Origin: Peribacillus glennii | GTDB taxonomy: Bacteria; Bacillota; Bacilli; Bacillales; DSM-1321 | Direction of reading: 5' to 3' | DNA length: 64,000 nucleotides | Assembly: GCF_003429105.1 (NCBI RefSeq) | Contig: NZ_QVTD01000024.1 | Location: forward strand, 1-64,000 | In this document: positions 25,317 through 34,251 of the stretch, one piece after another | Layout of the letters: each line of letters opens with the position of its first letter | Numbering within the stretch: the first letter of the stretch is position 1 | Made by a program: the position numbers and the translations under genes | Notes under the pieces: generated by a model | The model's database searches: none | Seen by the model: only the letters and a program-made list of their open reading frames with translations | What the model was told of the DNA's origin: nothing

Positions 25317-27722
25317 GTGATGACAAAGATTGATTGGATGATGACTGAGGGAATGAATGAAAAAAAGAACAGCCACATAAATTTTTCGATAAAAAAACAG
25401 CTTCAGGCTTTTGCGGATCAACTGGAAGTGAAAGGCTCCCTAGATGATATTAATAACGTGTTACAAGTACTCTCACTTGTAAGGGAATTGCCAGATTCAA
25501 GTGCAGATAAACCGAATCTTACCAGTGAAGTATTTAGCATCCTTGCCTCATCCAGACAGGCGACCTCTGGTGAAGATTCTTTATATGAAACATGGCTCAA
25601 GGAAGCGCTAAAAGCAAACCCGGCCAACAGCCGGGCCAATGGGCTAATGGCAGCCTCCAAATGGAATAACAACCGGACATTGCTTGACCATTTGGCCTTC
25701 CCGCTCATTCGGGAAACGGATAACCGGACTGCCAAAAAAAGAGTAGCTGAACAATATATAAGGATCAGTGAGGAAAATATCGACATCCTTGAAGAAAACC
25801 TGAAAGGGCTGAAGGATGCCCGGCTCGCATCTAAAAGCTATCTGGATGCGGACCAGACTTTGAAATATGAGAAAGCCATCGATTATGTTTCTGGAATTAT
25901 AGAGGAACTATTAGCCTTATTAAAGGCATCACGGGAATATGAAGAATCAATTTCAGGGGTGTTTCACACGTCCACCCACTCGCGGGATATGCGGAATCAT
26001 CTAGAACAGATTGAAAAGTTAAAACAGGAATGGAAGTCCCTTTTTAACGAAAGGGATGGGGAAGCTTTTCGCCAAAAGGATAGTCCGCTTGCTGAACTCC
26101 ATGCAATGGTCGGAATGGAGGAAGTAAAAAGACGTATCGATGATTTTTACCGTTTTCTGCAATACCAGAACAAACGGAAGGAATTTGGGTTGCATTCGAA
26201 AGATGAACAAAGCCTCAATATGGTGCTTACGGGGAACCCGGGAACCGGAAAAACAACGCTCGCACGGCTACTTGCCAAGATTTACCACAAACTCGGTGTA
26301 CTGCCCAGGCAGGAAGTGCTGGAGGTTGACCGTTCCCAGCTTGTCGGCGCGTACATTGGCCAGACCGAAGAAAATGTTCGAAACATAGTCGAGCGTGCTT
26401 TAGGCGGCGTATTGTTCATCGATGAAGCGTATAGCCTGAAGCGGGAAGGGCAAACAGGCAATGATTACGGACAAACAGCAATCGATACGCTGGTTTCATT
26501 AATGACGAACCAAAAGTACGCCGGAAAGTTTGCCGTGATCTTAGCCGGATATCCGGAAGAAATGCGGCAGTTTTTGGATGCAAATCCCGGCCTCCGCAGC
26601 AGATTCCCGAATGCCAACCATATTTTCCTGGACGACTATTCGACTGATGAACTTTTGGCGATTGCGGAGCAAACTGCAGCTGAAAATGATTATATCCTGT
26701 CGGGCGTGGCAAAAAAGGCCCTGGAAGCCCGGATTGAAAAGGAAAAGGTTGATGATACATTCGGCAATGCGCGGACTGTCCGCTCGCTTGTCTTGGACGC
26801 GATTTTTAAAAAAGGCGCCAAAGAACATGCCGAGGACGAAAACATTCTTCATTTTACGCTGTTAAATAAGGAAGATTTTCAAATAAATGAAATCCCTCCA
26901 GAAGTTCCTCCAGGGGAAAAATTACAAAAGCTAATCGGCCTCAAGGATGTGAAGGATGAAGTCGAGGCTTTCGTTTCCTTTGTGAAAATGCAGCAAATTC
27001 GCCGGGACAAGGGGCTGCCTGTGATTCCGGTGCAGCTTCACTCCGTATTTACCGGAAATCCGGGAACCGGTAAAACAACGGTTGCAAAGATTTACTCGGC
27101 AATGTTAAAAGAGACCGGACTGTTAAAGCGGGGACACTTTATTGTTGTAAGCCGGGCAGACCTGGTCGCAGGGTATGTAGGACAAACTGCAATCAAAACG
27201 AAGAAAAAAGTCCGGGAAGCGCTTGGAGGTTTGCTTTTTATAGATGAAGCCTATTCGTTATCCAGCCAATCCGCCGGGGATTTCGGAAAAGAAGCAGTTG
27301 ATACCCTTGTTGACGAAATGACTAAGCATAATGAAAATTTAGTTGTCGTATTGGCCGGTTATACGCATGAAATCAATATACTTTTAGAAAGCAATCCCGG
27401 GCTCCGTTCAAGGTTTAAGAAATTCATTCATTTTCCGGATTATACAAGTGATGAAATCCTGGAAATCATGCAGACTTATGCGTCCAAGTATCATTATGTC
27501 ATTGCTCCAGAAGCGATTTTTTATATGGAAGAGTATCTTGAAGGCAATAAAATCCGAGGGAATGGCCGGTACGCAACAAATCTCGTGGACGAAGCAATCC
27601 AGGTACAGGCCATGAGATTGATGGCGCAAAATGGCCCTGAGTATATTACAAATGACATAAATTCTATCTCGCAAGAAGACATAAAAAGAGCGGCAGAGAA
27701 ACTGGAAAGAGGGGAAATGTAG
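25317..27722 (+). CDS. Tandem AAA ATPase, SpoVK/CbbX-like
   Basis: Up to 801 residues; a start at 25353 (MNEKKNSHIN) is also possible because ribosome sites are weak. An N-terminal helical region (about 15-255) is followed by two CbxX/CfqX-type AAA modules. Module 1 has Walker A GNPGTGKTT near 304 and Walker B VLFIDEAYSL near 364. Module 2 has GNPGTGKTT near 580 and LLFIDEAYSL near 642, each with an NPGLRSRF arginine finger. SpoVK of B. subtilis has one such module; two in tandem is as in some Bacillus and type VII EccA-like proteins. It lies between tlp and yneP, where B. subtilis has nothing, and its stop touches the start of yneP. A chaperone-like role in sporulation is inferred. Confidence 0.85.
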   Translation: MMTKIDWMMTEGMNEKKNSHINFSIKKQLQAFADQLEVKGSLDDINNVLQVLSLVRELPDSSADKPNLTSEVFSILASSRQATSGEDSLYETWLKEALKANPANSRANGLMAASKWNNNRTLLDHLAFPLIRETDNRTAKKRVAEQYIRISEENIDILEENLKGLKDARLASKSYLDADQTLKYEKAIDYVSGIIEELLALLKASREYEESISGVFHTSTHSRDMRNHLEQIEKLKQEWKSLFNERDGEAFRQKDSPLAELHAMVGMEEVKRRIDDFYRFLQYQNKRKEFGLHSKDEQSLNMVLTGNPGTGKTTLARLLAKIYHKLGVLPRQEVLEVDRSQLVGAYIGQTEENVRNIVERALGGVLFIDEAYSLKREGQTGNDYGQTAIDTLVSLMTNQKYAGKFAVILAGYPEEMRQFLDANPGLRSRFPNANHIFLDDYSTDELLAIAEQTAAENDYILSGVAKKALEARIEKEKVDDTFGNARTVRSLVLDAIFKKGAKEHAEDENILHFTLLNKEDFQINEIPPEVPPGEKLQKLIGLKDVKDEVEAFVSFVKMQQIRRDKGLPVIPVQLHSVFTGNPGTGKTTVAKIYSAMLKETGLLKRGHFIVVSRADLVAGYVGQTAIKTKKKVREALGGLLFIDEAYSLSSQSAGDFGKEAVDTLVDEMTKHNENLVVVLAGYTHEINILLESNPGLRSRFKKFIHFPDYTSDEILEIMQTYASKYHYVIAPEAIFYMEEYLEGNKIRGNGRYATNLVDEAIQVQAMRLMAQNGPEYITNDINSISQEDIKRAAEKLERGEM

Positions 27723-28144
27723 TGCATATCGCAGAGAAAAAGATAGAAGTCCGTTATGCGGAAACAGACCAGATGGGTGTAGTCTATCACGCTAATTACA
27801 TTATTTGGATGGAGCTTGGTAGAACCCAGCTTATCAAGGACCTTGGTTTTAATTATGCTGAAATGGAAGCGGATGGAATCATTTCACCTGTTTTGGACAT
27901 CCAGGCTACCTATAAAAAGCCGGTCCGGTATGGAGAAACAGTAACCGTTAAAACGTGGATCGAGAGTTATGATGGATTGAGGGTCACGTACGGGTACGAA
28001 ATTGTTGCTGATACAGGGGATTTATCCGTTACCGGAACATCCGTACACGTGTGCGTTAAAAAAGACAGCTTCCGGCCAATCTCGATAAAAAGGCTTTATC
28101 CTGAATGGCATGAAGCATATGAAAAAAATAAAAAACAGGGATAA
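27722..28144 (+). CDS. yneP: Acyl-CoA thioesterase YneP (YbgC/4HBT family)
   Basis: 140 residues, start codon GTG overlapping the end of the AAA gene (within TAGTG). Hotdog-fold motif VRYAETDQMGVVYHANYIIWMELGR, with the catalytic Asp of YAETDQMG at about residue 17, defines the 4-hydroxybenzoyl-CoA thioesterase/YbgC group. It hydrolyses acyl-CoA, substrate unknown. Position and neighbours agree with B. subtilis yneP. Confidence 0.9.
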   Translation: MHIAEKKIEVRYAETDQMGVVYHANYIIWMELGRTQLIKDLGFNYAEMEADGIISPVLDIQATYKKPVRYGETVTVKTWIESYDGLRVTYGYEIVADTGDLSVTGTSVHVCVKKDSFRPISIKRLYPEWHEAYEKNKKQG

Positions 28145-28194
28145 ATGAATCGGGCGAACATAACGCCCTTTTTTTCTGGAAAGAGGGGTAATCT

Positions 28195-28488
28195 GTGGCT
28201 TTTGGCATAAATAGAAAACAGCTCCAGGAGTGGAAAAATAAAATCGATAAAGGGGAAATTGCCTTTCTTACCCATTATTGGCTTGATGACCGTTTTCCCG
28301 GCTGCAAGACCGTTACGAAGGTAGGCTGCCGGGACCTGGAAAGGCTGGCTGACTGGGGAAGGAAGTATGGGTTGAAGAAAGAATGGATCGACCATCGTAA
28401 AGATGGTTATTCCCACTTTGACCTCCTGGGCGAAAAACAGAAAGAGATTCTTTCTCGCGAAGGCATTCACGATAAATTAGTGGAGTAG
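28195..28488 (+). CDS. yneQ: Conserved hypothetical protein YneQ
   Basis: 97 residues, GTG start with AAAGAGGGG upstream. MAFGINRKQLQEWKNKIDKG, FLTHYWLDDRFPGCKTVTKVGC and HFDLLGEKQKEIL are conserved in the small YneQ proteins of Bacillus, which follow yneP. No known role. Confidence 0.85.
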   Translation: MAFGINRKQLQEWKNKIDKGEIAFLTHYWLDDRFPGCKTVTKVGCRDLERLADWGRKYGLKKEWIDHRKDGYSHFDLLGEKQKEILSREGIHDKLVE

Positions 28489-28525
28489 CAGAAATAAAAA
28501 ATTGTAATCCAACAAAGAAAAGTTA

Positions 28526-28550
28526 AGCTATATCTTAATGAGATATAGCT
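28526..28550. repeat. Perfect 10-base hairpin without T tract
   Basis: AGCTATATCT-TAATG-AGATATAGCT follows yneQ by about 38 bases. It lacks a T tract, so it is not a typical terminator. It could be a processing site or operator. Confidence 0.55.
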
Positions 28551-28632
28551 GATTTGAAACATTTCCTTATTACCTTGTAATCCGATGTAGCGGGGAAGCC
28601 GGGGTGTCTCGAAAATAGAATAAAGGTGACGT

Positions 28633-28667
28633 AAAAAAGGCTGAACTATATCAGCCTTTTTTTTATT
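28633..28667. terminator. Bidirectional terminator between yneQ and yneR
   Basis: AAAAAAGGCTGA-ACTATA-TCAGCCTTTTTTTT; stem and flanking A/T tracts work in both directions for these convergent genes. Confidence 0.9.
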
Positions 28668-28953
28668 TTTCATAGTGATATTCAGGTTCCTCGAATTTTT
28701 CGTTTAGTGTCACCGAAAGGTCGTTTCCATCAAAATACCACACATCGTTTTCTTCGATAAAATACATAATGCCGTTCTTTTCCGTGCTTATTGCCGGGTT
28801 GATCGGCTTATCCGAAGTGACGCCAAGAGAAAAACCGCTTTGCACTGTACTGCAACCCCCGTATCGGGCGAAAAACCGTACAGTGTCCCCATTCTTCAAG
28901 TTCATTTCGTTTACATACCAGGCTGCTGCTTCATCTGAAATTGTTAAATTCAC
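28663..28953 (-). CDS. yneR: HesB/IscA-fold protein YneR
   Basis: 96 residues. MNLTISDEAAAWYVNEMNLK, GDTVRFFARYGGCSTVQSGFSLGV and YFIEENDVWYFDG follow the HesB/IscA-like fold, but only the first of the family's three cysteine positions is kept, in YGGCS (Cys34). It is the Cys-containing cousin of the Sec-containing protein at 33092, which has U at the corresponding position (MGIGUGG). Role of YneR unknown; a classical cluster scaffold is unlikely. GGAGAC precedes the start. Confidence 0.85.
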   Translation of the reverse strand: MNLTISDEAAAWYVNEMNLKNGDTVRFFARYGGCSTVQSGFSLGVTSDKPINPAISTEKNGIMYFIEENDVWYFDGNDLSVTLNEKFEEPEYHYEK

Positions 28954-29248
28954 TTGAGTCTCCTTCTTTCATAAGAGATATTCCTATTATAAAGCAATCA
29001 AGAAAAAGAAGCGAATGAATCGGATTTCAGCGGCCATAACTTGAAGAATAAAATGCATATATTATTTCGAAATAATAAGTCCCTTGCAGCTCTGTTCATT
29101 TTAGAGAACAAACATCTTACTTTAGACCGGAAAGAAGGAAAAACAGACCGGATGTGGAATAGAAGCAATAGGGTAGTGACAGCTACCATTAAATAAGATA
29201 TAGAATGGGAATAACTATATAATACTGATATGTAGAGGGGAGAGGCGG

Positions 29249-29578
29249 ATGCGAAAAACAGAACTTCTTAAAGGGACGACAGAATTGATCTTACTTTCCC
29301 TTTTGAAGGGAAAAGATATGTATGGATACGAACTGGCGGAATTATTGAAAGAAATAAGCGATGATTATCTCCAGTTGAAAGAAGGGACGTTATATCCGGC
29401 TTTGAAGAAGCTCGAAGAAAAAGGACTGCTCAAAAGCTATTGGAAGGATTCATTCGAAGGGCCGAGGAGGAAATATTACTACATTACAAAGACTGGCTAC
29501 AAAGAATTTGATGCTTATGTAGCCCGGTGGGAAGAATTCCAGCAGAAAATAAAAAAGATTATACAATATGAAGGGTAA
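29249..29578 (+). CDS. PadR family transcriptional regulator
   Basis: 109 residues. ELLKGTTELILLSLLKGKDMYGYELAELL, GTLYPALKKLEEKGLLKSYW, then GPRRKYYYITKTGYKEF are the conserved PadR winged helix and wing; a short C-terminal dimer helix follows. AGGGGAGAGGCGG precedes the ATG. No target operon with a membrane partner (the usual DUF1700 or ABC genes) follows. It stands at the left edge of the decayed accessory patch, so its targets may be lost. Confidence 0.9.
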   Translation: MRKTELLKGTTELILLSLLKGKDMYGYELAELLKEISDDYLQLKEGTLYPALKKLEEKGLLKSYWKDSFEGPRRKYYYITKTGYKEFDAYVARWEEFQQKIKKIIQYEG

Positions 29579-29656
29579 AATTGTTTTTTTATGGATGCTA
29601 TATATGAATCCTATATAGCTGGAGATTAGGAGCCTTTCAATCAATTTCGGATAAAT

Positions 29657-29691
29657 AAAAGCTGCCTTCTCTTTTATCAAAGGCAGCTTTT
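29657..29691 (-). terminator. yycC terminator
   Basis: AAAAGCTGCCTT and AAGGCAGCTTTT around CTCTTTTATC; works for the minus-strand gene at 29695. Confidence 0.8.
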
Positions 29692-29694
29692 CGT

Positions 29695-29838
29695 TTACTT
29701 TTCTTCTTCCTTTTTTTGAATTTCAGCCATTTTGGCCAGCAGAATATGCTGGGGCATATGCATGATTTGTTCGAGTGGGATATTTAATGATTTTGATAGC
29801 TTTACTGCGGTTTCTGCAGAAATTTGTAGCGGTCGCAT
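29695..29838 (-). CDS. yycC: YycC family small protein
   Basis: 47 residues, below most cutoffs. MRPLQISAETAVKLSKSLNI, PLEQIMHMPQHILLAKMAEI and a Lys/Glu tail match YycC-family proteins of Bacillus. AGGTGATAATAA supplies the ribosome site on the minus strand. No function is known. Confidence 0.88.
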   Translation of the reverse strand: MRPLQISAETAVKLSKSLNIPLEQIMHMPQHILLAKMAEIQKKEEEK

Positions 29839-30349
29839 TTATTATCACCTGGCCATTCATTAGTTTTTCTGCTTACATTATACCATAGTCGGCACCGGTA
29901 TTTTGTTCAGAGTCCCAGCTAAATGAAACCGGCCAGATCAGAACCTAGATTTAAGCTACAATACAAGATAGCAGATGGAATTGCATTCTCGGCAATGTCC
30001 GTTAATGTGCGACAGTGTTCCCATAACGTAATAATGTAAAGATGAACTAAAGCGATTTCATTTGAGTTTGCGATCGAAAAGACAAAATCAAGAGTAAATA
30101 AAGTACTGAAATAAGATTGATAGGTAGTGAGGATTTCTCCAGTTTGCTATTAGTAATTTTAAACATCATGAACATCCCCTTCTGCCATGTATCCTATTTA
30201 GTGCTTCAGTTCTATCGTGATTTGACAAAACAATATGCCAAACTGGAAAAAGCCGGGCGTGGACTGCGTCGGCTTTTTATAAGGATAATCTATAGATGTT
30301 AAGTGTTTCACTTAGTACGCAATTGTGTCTTACCTAAAGGGGAGTGTAA
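29839..30349. other. Gene-free accessory stretch
   Basis: About 500 bases without a gene. AAAGCCGGGCGTG...GTCGGCTTTTTAT near 30249-30282 resembles a degraded terminator. AAGGGGAGTGTAATATG at 30338-30352 resembles a ribosome site and start, but the frame closes at once in the pseudogene region. It looks like debris of past insertions. Confidence 0.35.
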
Positions 30350-30658
30350 TATGAAAAATCGTCCCTTTATCCAGTTTGCTTTTAACTTTTATTTCCCCTT
30401 TTAATAATACAACAAGGTGTTTGACGATCGACAATCCAAGGCCAGTGATGCCCATTCGGTTTGACCGGGATTTATCAACCTTATAAAACCGTTCAAATAT
30501 TTAGGGAAGATCGTCTTCCGGAATGCCGATTCCTGCATCTTCAATGACGAGGTGCACCTTCTTGTTATCAGCTCATGCTTCTAATTTTATCGTTCCGTGT
30601 TTTCTGTTATAGTGAATCGCATTTTCCGCTAAATTCATGATGTTATCAAATTGGTTAT
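30350..30658 (-). pseudogene. Histidine-kinase ATPase domain fragment
   Basis: Minus-strand translation gives NLAENAIHYNRKHGTIKLEA, stop, VHLVIEDAGIGIPEDDLP, stop, [36 protein letters not shown]. These are the N, G1, F and G2 boxes of a PhoR/WalK-type sensor kinase HATPase domain. Two in-frame stops (TGA, TAA), absence of the dimerisation and sensor parts and no cognate regulator show it is dead. The N-terminal side is cut exactly where the carbonic-anhydrase fragment starts. Confidence 0.85.
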
Positions 30659-30833
30659 CGGGCTTTCCATGTGTAAAAGAGATGTCATGAATAGTGTTGA
30701 TTTAATCAAAAATCACCCATTAATGCCGGAAAATATTGCTGTTCTTGGTATGGTTATCGATCCAGAAACAGGAAAATTAGATTTTGTTCTAGATGGATAT
30801 AACTGTGCAGAACGTAATAGCTCTCAAATTTGA
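30651..30833 (+). pseudogene. C-terminal fragment of a beta-carbonic anhydrase
   Basis: CKRDVMNSVDLIKNHPLMPE, then IAVLGMVIDPETGKLDFVLDGY, is the last 50-odd residues of beta-class carbonic anhydrases. All zinc ligands and the active site lie in the missing N-terminal part. The fragment is immediately upstream of a SulP transporter, a known pairing for bicarbonate uptake, so a CA-SulP operon once existed here and was cut by a rearrangement that also brought in the histidine-kinase fragment. Confidence 0.8.
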
Positions 30834-30856
30834 GTATGTAAGGGAGGGAATATAAA

Positions 30857-32488
30857 TTGAATATTACTCGCAGTTTTGATGGATACAGCCTTAGCCATTT
30901 CAAAAGGACCTCGTTGCTGGTTTAGTAGTTGGAATTGTGGCAATTCCTTTAGCGATGGCTTTTGCGATTGCTTCGGGAGTAAGACCGGAATATGGACTTT
31001 ACACATCGATTATTGCTGGGAGTTGTGCTTCAGTTTGGATATGAAAAATTATTGATTGCCGGTTTTATGGCGGGAATCATCATTTTTCTTTTGGGTGTTT
31101 TGAAGCTAGGCAGGTTTATCAAGTTTATATCTCGTCCTGTTACTATCGGTTTTACTGCCGGGATTGCGGTCATTATTTTTTCAGGGCAGATCGCAAACTT
31201 TTTAGGGCTGCGGAACCTGGAGAAAGAAGAAGCCTTCTTTTTAAATATGAAAGAAATTTTTTCGAATGTAAATACATTGAATATTAGCAGTGTAATAGTT
31301 GCTTCCATTAGTATGGCAATTGTAATATCGGCACCTAAATTTTTACCAAAAATTCCTGGTGCTCTTCTTGCTTTGATTGTATCCACATTGGTTGCTGCGT
31401 TATTTTTCCCTTCCCAGGTCGCAACCATTGGATCGACCTACGGGGCGATTCCAAATGGACTGCCAAGCTTTCAGTTTCCAGAGATCACAGCAAGCCTGGT
31501 AATTGAACTGCTCCCCGCAGCTTTGGTTATCGCTATGCTTGGAGGAATTGAATCTTTATTATCGGCATTAGTGGCAGACAATATGGCAGGCACTAAACAT
31601 AATAGTAATAAAGAGCTGATGGCCCAAGGGGTAGCTAATATGGTCACTCCACTATTTGGAGGGATACCGGCTACGGGTGCAATCGCACGTACCGCAACAA
31701 ATATTAAAAATAATGCCGGTTCCCCGTTGTCCGGTGTCATACATGGGATTGTCGTATTATTAATATTGCTGGTGTTTGCCCCATATGCTTCCGCTATTCC
31801 ATTAGCCAGCATGGCGCCTATTCTTATGTTTGTCGCATGGAACATGAGTGAGCGCAAGGAATTTGTACATATTGTAAAAACGAAAACAATGGATTCTCTT
31901 ATATTGGTTGTAACCTTCCTGTTGACAGTTTTTATTGACCTTACTACTGGTGTTGGGGTAGGCCTTTTGTTAGCTCTGCTAGCATTTGTGAAACTGATGA
32001 GCAGTACGCTTAAGGTATCAAAGGGTCTACCGGACCCGAACGATAAACTGCTCAAGCCTGAAATCGTTGAAAAAGGAACAAAGCATCCGCAGATGACTAT
32101 TTATTCGGTGGAAGGGCCTCTATTCTTTGGTTCAGCTGAACGTCTTGAAGAAGAAGTAGATGAAATTCTTCCTTCTAAGCCAAAGGTTCTCCTCTTAAGA
32201 ATGGGGAGAGTTTCTATAATGGATACATCGGGAGAAGCGCTGCTTACTAAAATAGTAACCCAATTCAAGCAACAAGTGCGGCTGGTAATGATTTCCGGGC
32301 TGCAAAAACAGCCCAAAGAATTATTTAAAAAGACTGGTTTATTTGATTTGATAGGTGAAGGCAATTTCTATTCCAGAACAAGTTACGCGATTAATCAAGC
32401 CTTAACAAAATTGGAACTTGATACTAAGCAAACTGCAGATGTTGTACGTACCAAGAGGAGTAGAAATCAAGAGTTGGGAATGACTTAA
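30857..32488 (+). pseudogene. SulP-type bicarbonate/sulfate transporter, frameshifted and deleted
   Basis: AAGGGAGGG precedes a TTG start at 30857 ([15 protein letters not shown]). One A appears missing at about 30902-30905; the next frame continues [20 protein letters not shown] ... [10 protein letters not shown]. At about 31020 some tens of codons, including the normally conserved GGPTGAF segment of the first transport half, are missing and the frame changes again to [18 protein letters not shown]. From there a long intact frame (to 32488) carries the remaining membrane helices and the STAS domain (MTIYSVEGPLFFGSAERLEE...MDTSGEALL). An ATG at 30992 is an accident of the lesion. Transport is unlikely. 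Confidence 0.85.
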
Positions 32489-32724
32489 TATAAGCAGAAA
32501 TATGCAGCGTTTGGCCAATTATGGAAAAGGCTGTTTCCTTTGTAAATGACTTTTAATGTAAAAAGAACTGGAATCTTTATTGGTCGTTGAGCTTTTATCC
32601 CGGGGCGATTGTTAACAATTTAACATGGTTATTAACAGATTGGTTTTGTAGGGAACATGTTTAGCAGATGGAGGAAAGGGATAATAACCATATAAAAAGA
32701 TAAATGTAAAGGAGTTCGATAGCA

Positions 32725-32901
32725 ATGAGAAATCATCCTTATTCAAATCGCTCCGAGATGGGCAAAGCATCCACAAAGGCAAGGAATTCAAGCTTCAAGC
32801 CTGAAAATTATCAAAAATTAGAAAAGGATGGCGAGACGGTCATAAAAACAGATCAGGAATTGCATGAAATGTATCTTTCAGGGGCTAAAGATAACTATTG
32901 A
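32725..32901 (+). CDS. Small hypothetical polar protein
   Basis: 58 residues with AAAGGAGTTCG upstream. MRNHPYSNRSEMGKASTKAR, SFKPENYQKLEKDGETVIKT and the end AKDNY. Very polar and probably unstructured, like many small spore-associated or stress peptides of Bacillus. No family recognised. A weak terminator (AAAAAAGGG...CCCCTTTTTT, near 32950-32987) follows. Confidence 0.6.
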   Translation: MRNHPYSNRSEMGKASTKARNSSFKPENYQKLEKDGETVIKTDQELHEMYLSGAKDNY

Positions 32902-33091
32902 ATATGGCCTGAATCCATTCGACTGTAGTTTTTGTCAAAAGTTTTGAGAAAAAAGGGCGATTTTTTGTTCCCCTTTTTTACATACCAATAGGATAATTCT
33001 CGTCACTCTTTAAAGGCGGTTTAATTGCAATAGGGCAAAGGGAATGATATTTTTATATCGTTTTAAACGTTACAAAAGGGAGGGAATTCAA

Positions 33092-33379
33092 ATGGTAAAA
33101 CTAACTGCCGTCGCTTATGACAAAGTCCGCTCCATTATGGAAAATGAACAGCATCCAGGTGATAAATTATACCTGCGCGCATCGATGGGAATTGGCTGAG
33201 GCGGGCCGCAACTAAAGCTTTCTCTGGAAGAGAAGCCGCTAAATGAAGATACGGTCCACAGTTTCGAGGAGATCGAGATTCTTATCCACAAACGGGATGA
33301 ACCATATTTTCAGGATACAAAAATTGATGTAGATGAAGACATTTTTGGGAAAAAGAAATTTGTCTTGTTAAAGGTATAA
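33092..33379 (+). CDS. HesB/IscA-like selenoprotein
   Basis: 95 residues when the TGA at codon 36 (33197-33199) is read as Sec. ATG 33092 has AAAGGGAGGG upstream. MVKLTAVAYDKVRSIMENEQ, then LYLRASMGIG-U-GGPQLKLSLEE, and EIEILIHKRDEPYFQ, ending FGKKKFVLLKV. U36 replaces the first conserved Cys of the HesB/IscA fold; the other two Cys are absent. HesB-like selenoproteins of this kind are known in several bacteria. The frame on both sides of TGA is well conserved in character and the terminator follows the true stop, so this is not a pseudogene. It lies 14 kb from the selA/D block, before plsY. Confidence 0.94.
33200..33239 (+). promoter_or_regulatory. Candidate SECIS in the HesB-like gene
   Basis: After the TGA the mRNA can form GCTT-[T]-CTC-TGGAA-GAG-AAGC: a seven-pair stem with a single bulged U and a loop with GG at 27-28 bases from the UGA. 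An outer GCGG/CCGC pairing is possible. A bulged U plus a loop G is the classical SelB recognition pattern. Confidence 0.72.
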
Positions 33380-33421
33380 AAAACGCGGAAGAGTCCCGTT
33401 AAGGGGCTTTCCGCGTTTTTT
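33378..33421. terminator. Bidirectional terminator, HesB gene / plsY
   Basis: AAAAACGCGGAAGAGTCCC-GTTA-AGGGGCTTTCCGCGTTTTTT, a long stem with A/T tracts. It ends the selenoprotein gene and overlaps the 3' end of convergent plsY. Confidence 0.92.
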
Positions 33422-34010
33422 ACAGCCATTTAATTTTTGGTTCAGTCTTATCGATGATCCGTTTAATATTCGCCCTATGCCTATAAAAAATAAAGACGGC
33501 AAGTACTGTTAGTACAATTAGCAAAGGAATATCCGTTATATCTGTAATCAGGGTATACACTAAAGCGATAACCGCAACGATCATAGAAGATAAAGACACG
33601 TATTTTGTCAGGTATAAGGATAGGAAGAAAGCCAATACCAGCAGCAAGAACAACAGGGGTTCATATGCCAGTAAAATCCCGCCGGATGTCGCAACAGCCT
33701 TTCCGCCTCTAAAGCCTGCAAAGATTGGGTACATATGGCCGATTACAGCCACTACGCCGGCTATGAGCAGATGGATGTCGGCATCAAGGATATCAGGAAG
33801 TTTTGTTGCCAGAGTCCCTTTCAAGATATCCATGATGGTAACTATTAACCCGGCCTTCACACCAAGTGTACGAAAGGTATTGGTGCCGCCCAGGTTTTTG
33901 CTGCCATGCTCGCGGATATCTGTTTTATAAAAAACCTTTCCAATAATCAAGCCCGATGGAATCGAACCAATAAGATAAGCCAAAAGAATCGTAATAATAA
34001 TAATACTCAT
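33420..34010 (-). CDS. plsY: Glycerol-3-phosphate acyltransferase PlsY
   Basis: 196 residues with five membrane segments. The family motifs [10 protein letters not shown] (about 17-26), [16 protein letters not shown] (about 35-50), [21 protein letters not shown] (about 91-111) are present. It transfers the acyl group from acyl phosphate (made by PlsX) to glycerol-3-phosphate, the first step of phospholipid synthesis. In B. subtilis plsY (yneS) lies between yneR and yneT/parE, as here apart from the insertions. Confidence 0.96.
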   Translation of the reverse strand: MSIIIITILLAYLIGSIPSGLIIGKVFYKTDIREHGSKNLGGTNTFRTLGVKAGLIVTIMDILKGTLATKLPDILDADIHLLIAGVVAVIGHMYPIFAGFRGGKAVATSGGILLAYEPLLFLLLVLAFFLSLYLTKYVSLSSMIVAVIALVYTLITDITDIPLLIVLTVLAVFIFYRHRANIKRIIDKTEPKIKWL

Positions 34011-34251
34011 AAAATTGCCCTTTCTTAACTAAATAGATATAGCAAACCTTTTTTTTAAGTTCCGAGTTTATTTTATCATGTTAACGAGAAAAAACCATTG
34101 CATAGCAGCAAAATTTTCGCTTTTACAGCTGTTTCTATTTCATTCTATCAAACTTTCGAAAAAGTACCCTAGCATCGTAAGAGCTTTTGCCAACAAAAAA
34201 TCCCTTGTGATTAAGGATGGTGATAAAAATGACAGTGAGGGAGTCGAAACC

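Noticed and set aside
30992-32488. Complete SulP transporter of 498 residues starting at ATG 30992
   Set aside because: The ATG lies in a deletion junction. True N-terminal SulP sequence is readable upstream in another frame, with a proper ribosome site and TTG start at 30857. I treat it as a pseudogene.
34011-34251. Purine or uracil-responsive riboswitch before the NCS2 permease
   Set aside because: I looked for the purine aptamer core and an attenuator stem in this stretch and saw neither.
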